Source: Williamsia sp. 1138 (lineage in GTDB: Bacteria; Actinomycetota; Actinomycetes; Mycobacteriales; Mycobacteriaceae). From it: a stretch of 50,039 nucleotides of DNA. Positions 35,242-43,389 of this stretch are shown piece by piece. Each line of letters starts with the position of its first letter. Position 1 is the first letter of the stretch. The stretch is from assembly GCF_002095435.2 (NCBI RefSeq), contig NZ_MJEJ02000021.1, forward strand, positions 1 through 50,039, given 5' to 3'. The translations under genes and the position numbers were made by a program. The notes beneath the pieces were generated by a model. The model was not told the DNA's origin. It ran no database searches and worked only from the letters and a program-made list of their open reading frames with translations.

Positions 35242-36312
35242 ATGGCGGGCGGGCGGCTACGCCGGCGCTTCAAGGACGATGAACTGACGGATATGCCCGA
35301 CCACGCATTGGTCGGGGTCGTGCGCATCCCATCGATGCAGGAGAGCCCTGGACGCGCGATCAGCAAGCGCGTCATCTACGCGCTCATCGCATTGTTCGCC
35401 GCAGTGTTCATCGTCTATCTCGACCGTGACGGATATCGGGACGTGCAGGACAATGAGCTGTCGTTTCTCGACTGCCTCTACTACGCGACGGTGTCGCTCT
35501 CGACGACCGGATACGGTGACATCACGCCGTACACGCCGTCGGCCCGGCTGATCAACGTGCTCGTGATCACGCCACTGCGGGTGATGTTCCTGATCGTCTT
35601 GGTCGGTACCACCCTCGAGGTACTGACCGAGCGTTCGCGGCAGGCACTCAAGATCCAGCGTTGGAGGAGCAAAGTGCGTAACCACACTGTGGTGATCGGT
35701 TATGGAACCAAAGGCAAGACCGCGGTGAAGGCGATGATCGCCGACGGCCAGAAGCCCTCGGAAATCGTTGTCGTCGACGGCGATCAGACGGTCCTCGACA
35801 ACGCGGCCGCCAAGGGGCTGGTGACGGTTCGCGGCGACGCGACCCGCTCGGACGTACTTCGCCTGGCCGGCACCCAGCACGCGTCGGCCATCGTGGTCGC
35901 CACCAACCGCGACGACACGGCGGTGCTGGCGACGCTGACAGCGCGGGAACTGGCACCCAAGGCGAAGATCGTGGCCTCCATCCGAGAGGCAGAGAACACC
36001 CACCTGATCCGGCAATCCGGCGCCGACTCCGTGGTCGTCAGCTCCGAAACCGCGGGCCGCCTGCTCGGACTGGCCACCAGCACACCCACTGTCGTGCAGG
36101 TGATCGAGGACCTGCTGACACCCGACGAGGGATTCGCCATCGCCGAACGGGACGTCGAACCCGAAGAGGTCGGCGGTTCGCCTCGGCATCTGCCTGAAAT
36201 CGTCCTCGGCGTGGTACGCGACGGCAAGCTGCACCGCGTCGACGACAGCAAGGTCGACGCCATCGAGAACGGTGACCGATTGCTGTACGTTCGGCAAGGC
36301 CCGCCGGACTAG
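35242..36312 (+). CDS. Two-helix potassium channel with RCK (TrkA-N) domain
   Basis: A 356-residue channel subunit. TM1 is about 43-60, the pore loop carries the selectivity filter TTGYGD at 88-93, and TM2 is about 103-127. From residue 148 a Rossmann-type RCK domain starts with HTVVIGYGTKGKTAVKAM, and a second RCK part extends to the C-terminus. The layout is like MthK: a ligand-gated K+ channel. ATG 35242 has GGAGG 5-9 bases upstream. It matches Rv3200c by position and precedes nudC by 43 bases. Confidence 0.9.
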   Translation: MAGGRLRRRFKDDELTDMPDHALVGVVRIPSMQESPGRAISKRVIYALIALFAAVFIVYLDRDGYRDVQDNELSFLDCLYYATVSLSTTGYGDITPYTPSARLINVLVITPLRVMFLIVLVGTTLEVLTERSRQALKIQRWRSKVRNHTVVIGYGTKGKTAVKAMIADGQKPSEIVVVDGDQTVLDNAAAKGLVTVRGDATRSDVLRLAGTQHASAIVVATNRDDTAVLATLTARELAPKAKIVASIREAENTHLIRQSGADSVVVSSETAGRLLGLATSTPTVVQVIEDLLTPDEGFAIAERDVEPEEVGGSPRHLPEIVLGVVRDGKLHRVDDSKVDAIENGDRLLYVRQGPPD

Positions 36313-36355
36313 TCCCCACCGCTCCATCTGCCGCGCACCATCAGGAGGAAACCGA

Positions 36356-37315
36356 TTGCCGCGCTTTGAGTTCGAGATGCCACCGATGTTGTCGCGGGCC
36401 GTGTACGACCGTGCCGACGAGATCAGGCACGACGAGCAGCGGCTGAAGGCCAAGTGGCCTGATGCGCTACTGCTCCAGATCGATCCGTCCGGCCGCTATC
36501 CGGTGGGGGAGGACGGCCTCGGCTGGATCATGGCCCTGGACGCCGCCGACGAACCGCCGCCGGAAGCGGTGTTCCTCGGTCTGCACCCCGAAGAGGGGCG
36601 CGATATGTGGGCGATGCGCTTCGACATCATCGACGGACCGAAGGACGACCCGCGCCGCGGTGCGCAACTCCTCGGCGCGAACGAAGCGGGCATTCTCTCG
36701 ACGGCGCTCGGCGTCCTCAATTGGCATGACAACGCCCGGTTCTCACCGGTCGACGGGGCGCGCACCGAGCCGGCCAAGGGCGGATGGGTCCGGCGTAACA
36801 CGATCAGCGGCAAAGAAGAGTTCCCGCGCACGGACCCGGCGATCATCACCGTCGTCCATGACGGCGCCGACCGCATCTTGCTCGGCAGGCAGGCGCAATG
36901 GCCCGATCGCTGGTTCTCGACACTGGCCGGATTCGTCGAGCCGGGGGAGTCTCTCGAGCAGTGCGTGTTGCGTGAGGTGCACGAAGAGGTCGGGCTCGAC
37001 ACCTGGGATCCGATGTACGTGGGCTCCCAGCCGTGGCCGTTCCCGCGGTCGCTCATGCTCGGCTTCGAGGTGACCGCAGACCCGGATCAACCCCTCGATT
37101 TCATCGACGGCGAGATCGCGGCCGCCGAGTGGTTCGACCGCGACGAGGTGATCACGGCCATCGAAGCCCAAGAAGAGTGGATGGGTTCGGACGGCAAACC
37201 CATCGTCGACGACGCCCGACTACGTCTGCCCGGGTCCATTTCCATCGCCAGTGCCCTGATCAGGGCCTGGGCCTATACCCCGGCCCCCGATCAGGTCACC
37301 CGAGACCAGGGTTAG
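36356..37315 (+). CDS. nudC: NADH pyrophosphatase / NAD-RNA decapping Nudix hydrolase
   Basis: A 319-residue enzyme that splits NAD(H) to NMN(H) and AMP. The Nudix box is at 192-214 (GFVEPGESLEQCVLREVHEE, then VGL) and the NudC-specific SQPWPFPRS at 224-232. The start is TTG 36356: AGGAGGAA lies 5 bases upstream, and the longer in-frame start would overlap the channel gene. The only cysteine is C203, so the four-cysteine zinc ribbon of E. coli NudC is missing where HDNARFSPVDGARTEPAKGG stands (124-143). The 3' end overlaps mrx1 by 4 bases tail to tail. Confidence 0.9.
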   Translation: MPRFEFEMPPMLSRAVYDRADEIRHDEQRLKAKWPDALLLQIDPSGRYPVGEDGLGWIMALDAADEPPPEAVFLGLHPEEGRDMWAMRFDIIDGPKDDPRRGAQLLGANEAGILSTALGVLNWHDNARFSPVDGARTEPAKGGWVRRNTISGKEEFPRTDPAIITVVHDGADRILLGRQAQWPDRWFSTLAGFVEPGESLEQCVLREVHEEVGLDTWDPMYVGSQPWPFPRSLMLGFEVTADPDQPLDFIDGEIAAAEWFDRDEVITAIEAQEEWMGSDGKPIVDDARLRLPGSISIASALIRAWAYTPAPDQVTRDQG

Positions 37316-37563
37316 ACACCCAGCTTCTTGCGCACGTCCGCGACGGTGGGGTTGGTCGCCGTGCTGCCATCGGCGAACTTGACGGTGGGGACCACATGGT
37401 TGCCACCGTTCACGCTGCCGACGAAATCCGCGGCGGCGGGATCCTGCTCGATGTCGATCTCCACCCACTCGATGCCCTGGCCTTTGAGGCCCATCTTGAG
37501 GCGCTTGCAGTAGCCGCACCAGGTGGTGGTGTACATGGTCAAAGTCGCGTTCTCCGTAGTCAC
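37312..37563 (-). CDS. mrx1: Mycoredoxin (Mrx1-like glutaredoxin-fold protein)
   Basis: An 83-residue thioredoxin-fold protein with the active site WCGYC at residues 15-19, then KRLKMGLKGQGIEW and a cis-proline segment NHVVPTVKFADGS. Mycoredoxins reduce mycothiol mixed disulfides in actinobacteria. The start is GTG 37563; its Shine-Dalgarno is weak. It corresponds to Rv3198A, between nudC and uvrD2. Its stop TAA shares bases with the nudC TAG. Confidence 0.9.
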   Translation of the reverse strand: MTTENATLTMYTTTWCGYCKRLKMGLKGQGIEWVEIDIEQDPAAADFVGSVNGGNHVVPTVKFADGSTATNPTVADVRKKLGV

Positions 37564-37599
37564 GCTTACATAACACCACGGTGGGGTCAGGTGTTCCTG

Positions 37600-37725
37600 A
37601 TGGAGTTGTCGAGCGGGCCTTTGCGTGCGTCGAGCGGGCTCTTGTGGAGGTCGAGCGTGCCTTTACGTGCGCTGAGCGTGCCTTTGCGTGCGCTGAGCGT
37701 GCTCTTGTGTGCGTCGAGCGTGCTC
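37600..37725. repeat. Tandem 21-bp repeat, six units
   Basis: Units begin at 37600, 37621, 37642, 37663, 37684 and 37705 and follow the pattern TTGCGTGCGTCGAGCGTGCCT with few changes; the first unit matches only in its second half. The 21-base period keeps both strands open and yields heptad-like peptides (VERAFAC-type on +, SAHAKAR-type on -), but no credible start or homology supports translation. It lies in the 468-base gap 37564-38031 between mrx1 and uvrD2. Confidence 0.85.
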
Positions 37726-37791
37726 TTGCTGTGGGCAGGTTTGTTGTTTGCCTCGCCGGCTGTGTTGTCTCGCTCCGCTTCGCTACGCGGG

Positions 37792-37880
37792 GCGTGCGGC
37801 CCTTTATCGCGTGCTCTTCCTCAGTCGGCTCAGTCGCTGCGCTCCCTCGCTCCCTCGTCCAGAACACGCGGGCCGCACGC
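37792..37880. repeat. Interrupted inverted repeat before uvrD2
   Basis: GCGTGCGGCCC (37792-37802) is the exact reverse complement of GGGCCGCACGC (37870-37880), enclosing 67 bases that contain a CT-rich tract. It could be a large hairpin or a small non-autonomous element. No transposase or target-site duplication is visible. The remaining bases to the uvrD2 start at 38032 show nothing I can name. Confidence 0.55.
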
Positions 37881-38031
37881 GGGCGGGGCGAGTTCGCTCT
37901 GCTCACCGTCCCTTGGTGGCCTGCTGTTCAGCGTGGCAATTATGCCGCCGAGCGGGCCGTAAATGGCGTCTTGTGTGCGGCGCTTGACCCGCCGGGTCAG
38001 CTCTGTCGGCAGCCGTTGGAATACTGGTGCC

Positions 38032-40107
38032 ATGAACGCCTCACTGGACCCTCAACAGCAGGCCGCCGTGCTGGCGCCCCGCGGACCGGTCTGCGTGCTG
38101 GCCGGCGCGGGAACCGGTAAGACCCGCACGATCACCCGTCGCATCGCCCATCTGGTGGGCGACGGTCATGTCCGCGCGAGTCAGGTCCTCGCGGTGACGT
38201 TCACCGCCCGCGCCGCCGGTGAGATGCGCACTCGACTGCGTTCCCTCGGAATCTCGGGCCAGGGAAATGCGGTGCAGGCTTTGACGTTCCATGCTGCTGC
38301 GCTGCGGCAACTCCGTTACTTCTGGCCGCAGGCCATCGGTGAGAACCAGTGGGAACTGCTCGACAACAAGTTCCCCGTGGTCTCGCGCGCCGCCAGATCT
38401 GCGGGCGCACCGACCACCACGGATACGCTGCGTGACCTGATCTCGGAGATCGAATGGGCCAAGGGTTCGCTCATCGGGCCCGCCGAGTATCCGGCGATGG
38501 TCGCCAAATCGCGCAGGGAAGCGCCTTTGCCCGCCGAGCAGGTCGCTGCCGTGTACGAGCGATACGAGCAACTCAAGGTGTCCTCGTCGGGAGATCAGCT
38601 CCTCGATTTCGACGATCTGCTCTTGATGACCCGTGCGATTCTCGACGATCACCCGGTGCTCGCGGAGGAGTTCCGCGACCGCTATCGGTGCTTTGTCGTC
38701 GACGAATACCAAGACGTCACACCCGCCCAGCAAGCCTTGCTCAACGCCTGGGTCGGGGAGCGGGACGACCTGACCGTCGTCGGCGACGCCAATCAGACGA
38801 TCTACTCGTTCACCGGCGCCACCCCGAGCTACCTCCTCGACTTCTCCCGGCGCTTTCCCGAGGCCATGGTGGTGCGCCTCGAGCGTGACTACCGGTCCAC
38901 CCCGGAGGTCGTGAGCCTGGCCAACCGGGTCATCGGCGCGGCGCACGGCAGAATCGCGGGCACCCGTCTGCAACTCATCGGGCAACGCCCCAGCGGGCCC
39001 GAGCCGGATTTCGCCGAGTACGCGGATGAGCCCGCCGAGGCCACCGCGGTCGCCAGGTCGATCAAACGGCTGATGGCGCAGGGAGTTCCGGGCTCGGAGA
39101 TCGCCATCCTCTACCGGATCAACGCCCAGTCCGAAGCCCATGAGCAGGCGCTGACCGCCGCGGGAATCCCGTACCAGGTGCGTGGTGGCGAGGCGTTCTT
39201 CTCGCGGGCTGAGATCCGGCAGGCCATGCGGTCGATCAACCAGACCGCAGCACGCGACGATCTGCCCGCCGACGCCGACACGGTGACCCTCCTGCGCGCG
39301 ATCCTGGTGCCACTGGGGCTCACCGACGAACCGCCCGCAGGTGCACAGGCGCGGGAGCGGTGGGAGTCGCTGCTGGCTTTGCAGAAGATGACCGAAGACA
39401 TGCTGACCGAGGACGCGGAACTGACCCTGACCGAGGTCGCGCGCGAGCTGTCCGCGCGATCGGAGGCTCGGCACCCACCGACCGTGCAGGGTGTGACGCT
39501 CTCGTCGCTGCACGCCGCGAAGGGGCTCGAGTGGGATGCGGTGTTCCTCGTCGGGCTCGTCGACGGATCACTGCCGATCAACCAGGCCGTCAAGGCAGGC
39601 GATGACGCGATCGAGGAGGAACGCAGGCTGCTCTACGTCGGCGTCACACGCGCTCGCGAACACTTGCAGATGTCCTGGGCTCTGTCACGCAACGAGGGTG
39701 GCCGGGCGTCTCGGCGGCGCTCGCGGTTCCTGGTCGATCTGGTTCCGGAGAACTCGCCGGCGTCCCGGATCGCGGAACCGAAACGCAAGAAGTCAGGACC
39801 GCGGTGCCGGGTCTGCGGCAAGCCGTTGCTCGGCAAGACCGCGTCCCTGCTCGGCCGGTGCGAGGGTTGCCCCTCCGACCTGGACGAAGGTCTGTTGGTT
39901 GCGCTCAAGGAATGGCGCTCCGGTCGCGCAAAGGAACAGAAGGTCCCGGCGTACGTGGTCTTCTCGGACAACACCCTGATCGCGATCGCCGAGCAACAGC
40001 CCGGCGATGTGCCTGCACTGGTGGCGATTCCGGGCATCGGGGCGAAGAAACTCGACCAGTACGGTGAAGACGTCCTCGCGCTCGTCCGGGACATCGGGAC
40101 GGGATAG
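38032..40107 (+). CDS. uvrD2: UvrD2 superfamily 1 DNA helicase
   Basis: A 691-residue 3'-5' helicase. Walker A AGAGTGKT is at 24-31, motif [15 protein letters not shown] is near 225, motif [16 protein letters not shown] follows, and [12 protein letters not shown] and [14 protein letters not shown] lie in the second lobe. At about 590-610 it has the tetracysteine [10 protein letters not shown]...CEGC typical of UvrD2, then an HRDC domain (about 620-690) ending [23 protein letters not shown] 38032 fits the family N-terminus. The whiB7 promoter begins about 50 bases after its stop. Confidence 0.93.
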   Translation: MNASLDPQQQAAVLAPRGPVCVLAGAGTGKTRTITRRIAHLVGDGHVRASQVLAVTFTARAAGEMRTRLRSLGISGQGNAVQALTFHAAALRQLRYFWPQAIGENQWELLDNKFPVVSRAARSAGAPTTTDTLRDLISEIEWAKGSLIGPAEYPAMVAKSRREAPLPAEQVAAVYERYEQLKVSSSGDQLLDFDDLLLMTRAILDDHPVLAEEFRDRYRCFVVDEYQDVTPAQQALLNAWVGERDDLTVVGDANQTIYSFTGATPSYLLDFSRRFPEAMVVRLERDYRSTPEVVSLANRVIGAAHGRIAGTRLQLIGQRPSGPEPDFAEYADEPAEATAVARSIKRLMAQGVPGSEIAILYRINAQSEAHEQALTAAGIPYQVRGGEAFFSRAEIRQAMRSINQTAARDDLPADADTVTLLRAILVPLGLTDEPPAGAQARERWESLLALQKMTEDMLTEDAELTLTEVARELSARSEARHPPTVQGVTLSSLHAAKGLEWDAVFLVGLVDGSLPINQAVKAGDDAIEEERRLLYVGVTRAREHLQMSWALSRNEGGRASRRRSRFLVDLVPENSPASRIAEPKRKKSGPRCRVCGKPLLGKTASLLGRCEGCPSDLDEGLLVALKEWRSGRAKEQKVPAYVVFSDNTLIAIAEQQPGDVPALVAIPGIGAKKLDQYGEDVLALVRDIGTG

Positions 40108-40156
40108 CTCGACGCCGGATGGATCGGCGACCGAGGAATCCGAGAAACTGCAGGTC

Positions 40157-40195
40157 AAAAATAGGTTGTGCGATCTGGACGCCCACGTTTACTGT
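40157..40195 (+). promoter_or_regulatory. whiB7 promoter with WhiB7-type A/T motif
   Basis: AAAAATA (40157-40163) lies 2 bases before a -35 TTGTGC (40166-40171), followed by 18 bases and a -10 TACTGT (40190-40195). An A/T-rich stretch abutting the -35 is the known recognition feature of WhiB7-SigA autoregulated promoters. Start of transcription would be near 40202, giving a leader of about 460 bases. Confidence 0.8.
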
Positions 40196-40296
40196 GGACA
40201 ACAAGACGGCGGGGGTCGCATCGATCTGCTCGATCGGCCCACCAGCCACACCACGCACTGAATGTGCACGCGATTGCAAGGAAGGGGAGAGGCCCG

Positions 40297-40509
40297 ATGA
40301 ACGATTTGTTCACCACCGCCGAGAGCGCTGTCGAACATGCCGGCATGGCATGCGGTTCGTGGCATCGGACGCTGCCCCTCGCCCAGCGCCCCCGAACCGG
40401 ACAAGCGCATCATCGCGCAGTCGCCGTGAAGCCGGAATTTCTGGCTCCCAAACCAGCGATTTCGGCGGTAAACCGCTCAGCGTTCCCCGTGGACAGAGTG
40501 TTGATCTGA
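40297..40509 (+). CDS. Leader ORF (uORF) of whiB7, 70 codons
   Basis: ATG 40297 has GGAAGGGGAG about 8 bases upstream, and the frame runs to a TGA at 40507-40509. The peptide starts MNDLFTTAESAVEHAGMACG and has a basic, low-hydrophobic middle. whiB7 genes are known to be preceded by a translated leader ORF whose ribosome stalling by antibiotics prevents attenuation; this ORF is in exactly that place, with its stop 20 bases before the terminator stem. Its length, rather than its sequence, looks conserved in type. It is probably not a functional protein. Confidence 0.75.
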   Translation: MNDLFTTAESAVEHAGMACGSWHRTLPLAQRPRTGQAHHRAVAVKPEFLAPKPAISAVNRSAFPVDRVLI

Positions 40510-40528
40510 CCTAATTCAGACTCCATTC

Positions 40529-40570
40529 GAGGCCACGGCGAATCGCGACAGCGAACCCGTGGCCTCTTTT
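40529..40570 (+). terminator. Intrinsic attenuator in the whiB7 leader
   Basis: GAGGCCACGG (40529-40538) pairs perfectly with CCGTGGCCTC (40557-40566) around an 18-base loop and is followed at once by TTTT. A second CCGTGG, inside the end of the leader ORF at 40487-40492, could pair with the CCACGG of the 5' arm and so act as an antiterminator when ribosomes stall upstream. Confidence 0.85.
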
Positions 40571-40665
40571 GTGTTCTAGGAACATCTGTCCGTTCCACCA
40601 CCACTGAAGTGCCCGGGTCTCAAACACAACATCCGACAAGCACATTCGACAGTGGAGGAATACTG

Positions 40666-40956
40666 ATGACCGAGTTACTCGAGTCGTGTATCGGCGGCGG
40701 TCTCGCACTGGACATCGCCAAAATGGAACTTCCGTGCCAGTTCGCGGACGCAGACCTGTGGTTTTCGGAGAACCCAGGTGACCTCGAGCAGGCAAAGGCG
40801 CTGTGCGTCGACTGCCCGCTGCGACGGGAATGCCTCGCCGAGGCGCTCGACCGACGCGAACCGTGGGGCGTGTGGGGTGGCGAGATCTTCGACCAAGGTG
40901 TCGTGATCGCCCGCAAGCGTCCTCGTGGCCGGCCGCGGAAGAACCAGGCTGCATGA
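40666..40956 (+). CDS. whiB7: WhiB7 redox-sensing transcription factor
   Basis: A 96-residue WhiB-family [4Fe-4S] protein that binds SigA and activates intrinsic antibiotic-resistance genes. Cluster ligands are C24 (LPC), C47, C50 and C56 (LCVDCPLRREC). The GVWGG turn is in EPWGVWGGEIFDQG, and the AT-hook RGRP is at 87-90 in KRPRGRPRK, the mark of WhiB7 among WhiB proteins. ATG 40666 has GGAGG 7 bases upstream; an earlier in-frame start lacks one. It is preceded by a full attenuation leader and followed by a strong terminator. Confidence 0.96.
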   Translation: MTELLESCIGGGLALDIAKMELPCQFADADLWFSENPGDLEQAKALCVDCPLRRECLAEALDRREPWGVWGGEIFDQGVVIARKRPRGRPRKNQAA

Positions 40957-40978
40957 CAGCGACCGTAGGGATACGAAA

Positions 40979-41012
40979 CGGGCGGATACGAGAGAAGTCT
41001 CGTATCCGCCCG
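40979..41012. terminator. Perfect 15-bp hairpin after whiB7
   Basis: CGGGCGGATACGAGA (40979-40993) pairs without mismatch with TCTCGTATCCGCCCG (40998-41012) around the loop GAAG. It sits between the convergent whiB7 and ABC1-kinase stops, 23 and 23 bases away, so it should serve both directions. Only a short T-containing tail follows. Confidence 0.88.
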
Positions 41013-41035
41013 CTTGTATCGGTGTGAGAGCCGGA

Positions 41036-42352
41036 TCACTCTGCGAGGCCGGTGACCCACCGTTCCATGATCGCCCGGTAGGGCGCCTCGGCATCGAGTT
41101 GTGCGGCGATCCCCACGCAGCCTCCGAGGACTCGGAAGACCATCACATATTCTTTGGGGCAGTTCAGGTTTCGTGAGGTCTTGTAGACATCACCGCGAGG
41201 GTCCGATGCTGCTCCTGCCGCCCTCTGCAACCACTTGCGGGTGAAGTGGAACGACTCGCTGTAGAGCGGATCGACGTAGGGCCGCAGATACGCCTCGAGA
41301 TCTTGCGGAGTCACCTTGTCCTGGTGCGAGCGCTGGATGAAGTTGGCTCGCACCATCTCTTCTTTGAGCTGGTCGTACTTCTTGTCCCGGCACAGTCGCA
41401 GAATCGGTCCGGTGGCCGCGGGGAGGCCGTCGGGATAGTGGCCGACGGCGCCGAAGTCGAGGATGGCCATCCGGCCGTCGGCCTGGAACTGGAAGTTCCC
41501 CGGGTGCGGATCTCCGTGTACGAGACCGACCCGGCTCGGCGAGCTCACCTCGAACTCGGTCATCTTGGCGGCCGCGGCGTTACGTTCCTCGACCGTGCCC
41601 TCTCTGATCACCTTCGACATCGGGATGCCGGTGATCCATTCGGAGACAACCACTTTGGGCGCCGACGCGACCACCTTCGGTACCACGAAATCGGGATCGT
41701 CCGCGAACGCCTTGGCGAAGGCCCGTTGGTTGTTGGCCTCCTTGGTGTAGTTCAGTTCGTCCTCGGTGCGTTCGATCAGCTCGTCCATCATGGACTTGAC
41801 GTCAGTTCCCGGGGAAAGGCGTTTGAGCAGGCCGGTCATCCGGGACATGGTCTTGAGATCGGCCTTCAGAGCGTGGTCGGCGCCCGGGTACTGCACCTTC
41901 ACCGCCACCTCGCGGCCGTCGTGCCACAGTGCCTTGTGCACCTGACCGATGGACGCCGACGCTGCCGGTTCGTCGGAGAACTCCTTGAACCGTTCGCGCC
42001 ACTTGGTCCCGAGCTGGTTGTCGAGCACGCCGTGAACCTTGGCTGCGGGCAGCGGCGGTGCTTCCGCCTGCAGCTTCGTCAATGCATCGCGGAACGGTTC
42101 TCCGAACTCTTCCGGGATCGCGGCTTCCATGATCGAGAGCGCCTGCCCGACCTTCATCGCGCCGCCCTTGAGTTCGCCGAGAACGGCGAACAGCTGTTCC
42201 GCGGTCTTCTCCATCATGTCGGCGGCTATCTCGTCTCGGTCCCCACCCGCGAGTCTCTTACCGAAGCCGGAGGCCGCCCTTCCGGCCACCCCGAGCGGAA
42301 GCGAAGCGAGTTTCGCATTTCTGCGTGCCCCACCTCGTGTGATCTCAGCCAT
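41036..42352 (-). CDS. ABC1/UbiB-family (ADCK) atypical kinase
   Basis: A 438-residue protein of the UbiB protein-kinase-like family. The family-specific KxGQ motif is MKVGQALS (67-70), the alanine-rich loop AASASIGQVH is at 130-139, the lysine lies in VAVKVQYPG, the catalytic loop is HGDPHPGNFQ and the metal aspartate is in ILDFGAVGH. ADCK/UbiB proteins are ATPases that support isoprenoid-lipid and quinone metabolism. ATG 42352 has AAAGGGGAA upstream. It matches Rv3197, next to whiB7; as a neighbour it may be co-regulated, but it is on the opposite strand here. Confidence 0.88.
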   Translation of the reverse strand: MAEITRGGARRNAKLASLPLGVAGRAASGFGKRLAGGDRDEIAADMMEKTAEQLFAVLGELKGGAMKVGQALSIMEAAIPEEFGEPFRDALTKLQAEAPPLPAAKVHGVLDNQLGTKWRERFKEFSDEPAASASIGQVHKALWHDGREVAVKVQYPGADHALKADLKTMSRMTGLLKRLSPGTDVKSMMDELIERTEDELNYTKEANNQRAFAKAFADDPDFVVPKVVASAPKVVVSEWITGIPMSKVIREGTVEERNAAAAKMTEFEVSSPSRVGLVHGDPHPGNFQFQADGRMAILDFGAVGHYPDGLPAATGPILRLCRDKKYDQLKEEMVRANFIQRSHQDKVTPQDLEAYLRPYVDPLYSESFHFTRKWLQRAAGAASDPRGDVYKTSRNLNCPKEYVMVFRVLGGCVGIAAQLDAEAPYRAIMERWVTGLAE

Positions 42353-42385
42353 TGAGTTTCCCCTTTCCAATGTCCCGAGCTTAGT

Positions 42386-43285
42386 TCACCAGGCTGACCG
42401 GCAGCCGCAAAGCGGATGCGGTGGCCAGTGCCGTACCACCATCGATGACGGGTTTGCCCGGAATTCGATCGTGGTGTTCAGGGTCGATGGCGGGGGCGGG
42501 TCCACCTGGCCCGAGCGAGAAAGCGCGGCGATTTGTTCGATTTGCGCTGTCGCGACGGCGACGGTCCCGGCGATGGTGGCAGAGCCGGCCCACCCACAGG
42601 TTCCCAGCAGTTGCGCGCTGACGGTCGGCCAGTCGCGATCCTGGTCGGTGCGGTGATGATCGGCGCAGTGCAGGCAGCTCGTCAGGCCGGGCAGCACCAG
42701 CGGACCGATGACCCCCACGCCGTCACGCAGTCGCACCATGAGGTGAGGAATGCGATGACGCATGAGGCTCGACACCAGCCACGGGTCGTGCGTGAGGTAG
42801 TCGGTCAGCATCACCAGGTCTGTCGCCCAGGCCGACACCCGGTCCTGATGGACCATTGGATCGTGGTCCTCGGTGTCGATGAGTGAAGGTCTGCGCACTG
42901 ATCGCGCGAGGTCGACTCCGGCTCCGTCTAGAGCGCCTGAGATCGCGATTGCCAGCGGCCCCGAGCCGTGGACCCGCACCCGTAGCCGGGTGGACGATCC
43001 GGCGCACTCCCGATGCGCCACGCCGGCGACGACGAGGTTGTCGAGCAGCTCAGCCAGCTCGGGCCCGGACAGACCTGCTTCGGTGGCCGCGACCTCGACC
43101 TCCGTCGGTGGTCGCCCGCTCGTCATCGATCGCAGCAGCCTCGCGAGCCGGGCGGAGTTCACGCGCTCGGACGGTTCGACGATGATCGCCGTGTCCGGGT
43201 CGCAGCCCACCTGGATGCGTCCACCGGGCCTGACGAGGACTGCGACGCCGGGACGGAGCACAGGGAAGGAGGTGGTGACGGCCAT
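42386..43285 (-). CDS. Rv3196-like protein, E1/TOMM cyclodehydratase-type partner
   Basis: A 299-residue protein. N-terminal half: a winged-helix-like region with VNSARLARLLRSMTSGRPP. C-terminal half: a ThiF/E1-like part with GLTSCLHCADHHR and a final HPLCGC, giving a CxxC and a CxC pair that probably bind zinc. This pattern matches the leader-peptide-binding and E1-like proteins of TOMM (thiazole/oxazole) systems, but no YcaO cyclase or precursor peptide is nearby. ATG 43285 is chosen over a TTG 12 bases upstream. It lies 33 bases before the ABC1 kinase gene and is probably co-transcribed with it. Confidence 0.65.
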   Translation of the reverse strand: MAVTTSFPVLRPGVAVLVRPGGRIQVGCDPDTAIIVEPSERVNSARLARLLRSMTSGRPPTEVEVAATEAGLSGPELAELLDNLVVAGVAHRECAGSSTRLRVRVHGSGPLAIAISGALDGAGVDLARSVRRPSLIDTEDHDPMVHQDRVSAWATDLVMLTDYLTHDPWLVSSLMRHRIPHLMVRLRDGVGVIGPLVLPGLTSCLHCADHHRTDQDRDWPTVSAQLLGTCGWAGSATIAGTVAVATAQIEQIAALSRSGQVDPPPPSTLNTTIEFRANPSSMVVRHWPPHPLCGCRSAW

Positions 43286-43389
43286 GACGTCACCCAATCA
43301 GGGCGCAATCCCGTGCCGCGCACATCGCACCGTGGTTATCCACAGCCCGCATCGGCACTGAGCTGCGAAGACCGGCGGCTACCGAGAAA

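Noticed and set aside
37600-37725. CRISPR array
   Set aside because: Units are contiguous 21-bp repeats with no unique spacers, and no cas gene is present.
37581-38120. Repeat-containing open frame of 179 codons with VERAFAC-like heptads
   Set aside because: The heptads come from the 21-bp DNA repeat; there is no ribosome site, the frame runs into uvrD2, and the opposite strand is equally open.
42386-43285. A thiopeptide/TOMM biosynthetic cluster
   Set aside because: No YcaO cyclase, dehydrogenase or precursor peptide was found nearby; only the E1-like protein is present, in a conserved housekeeping context.
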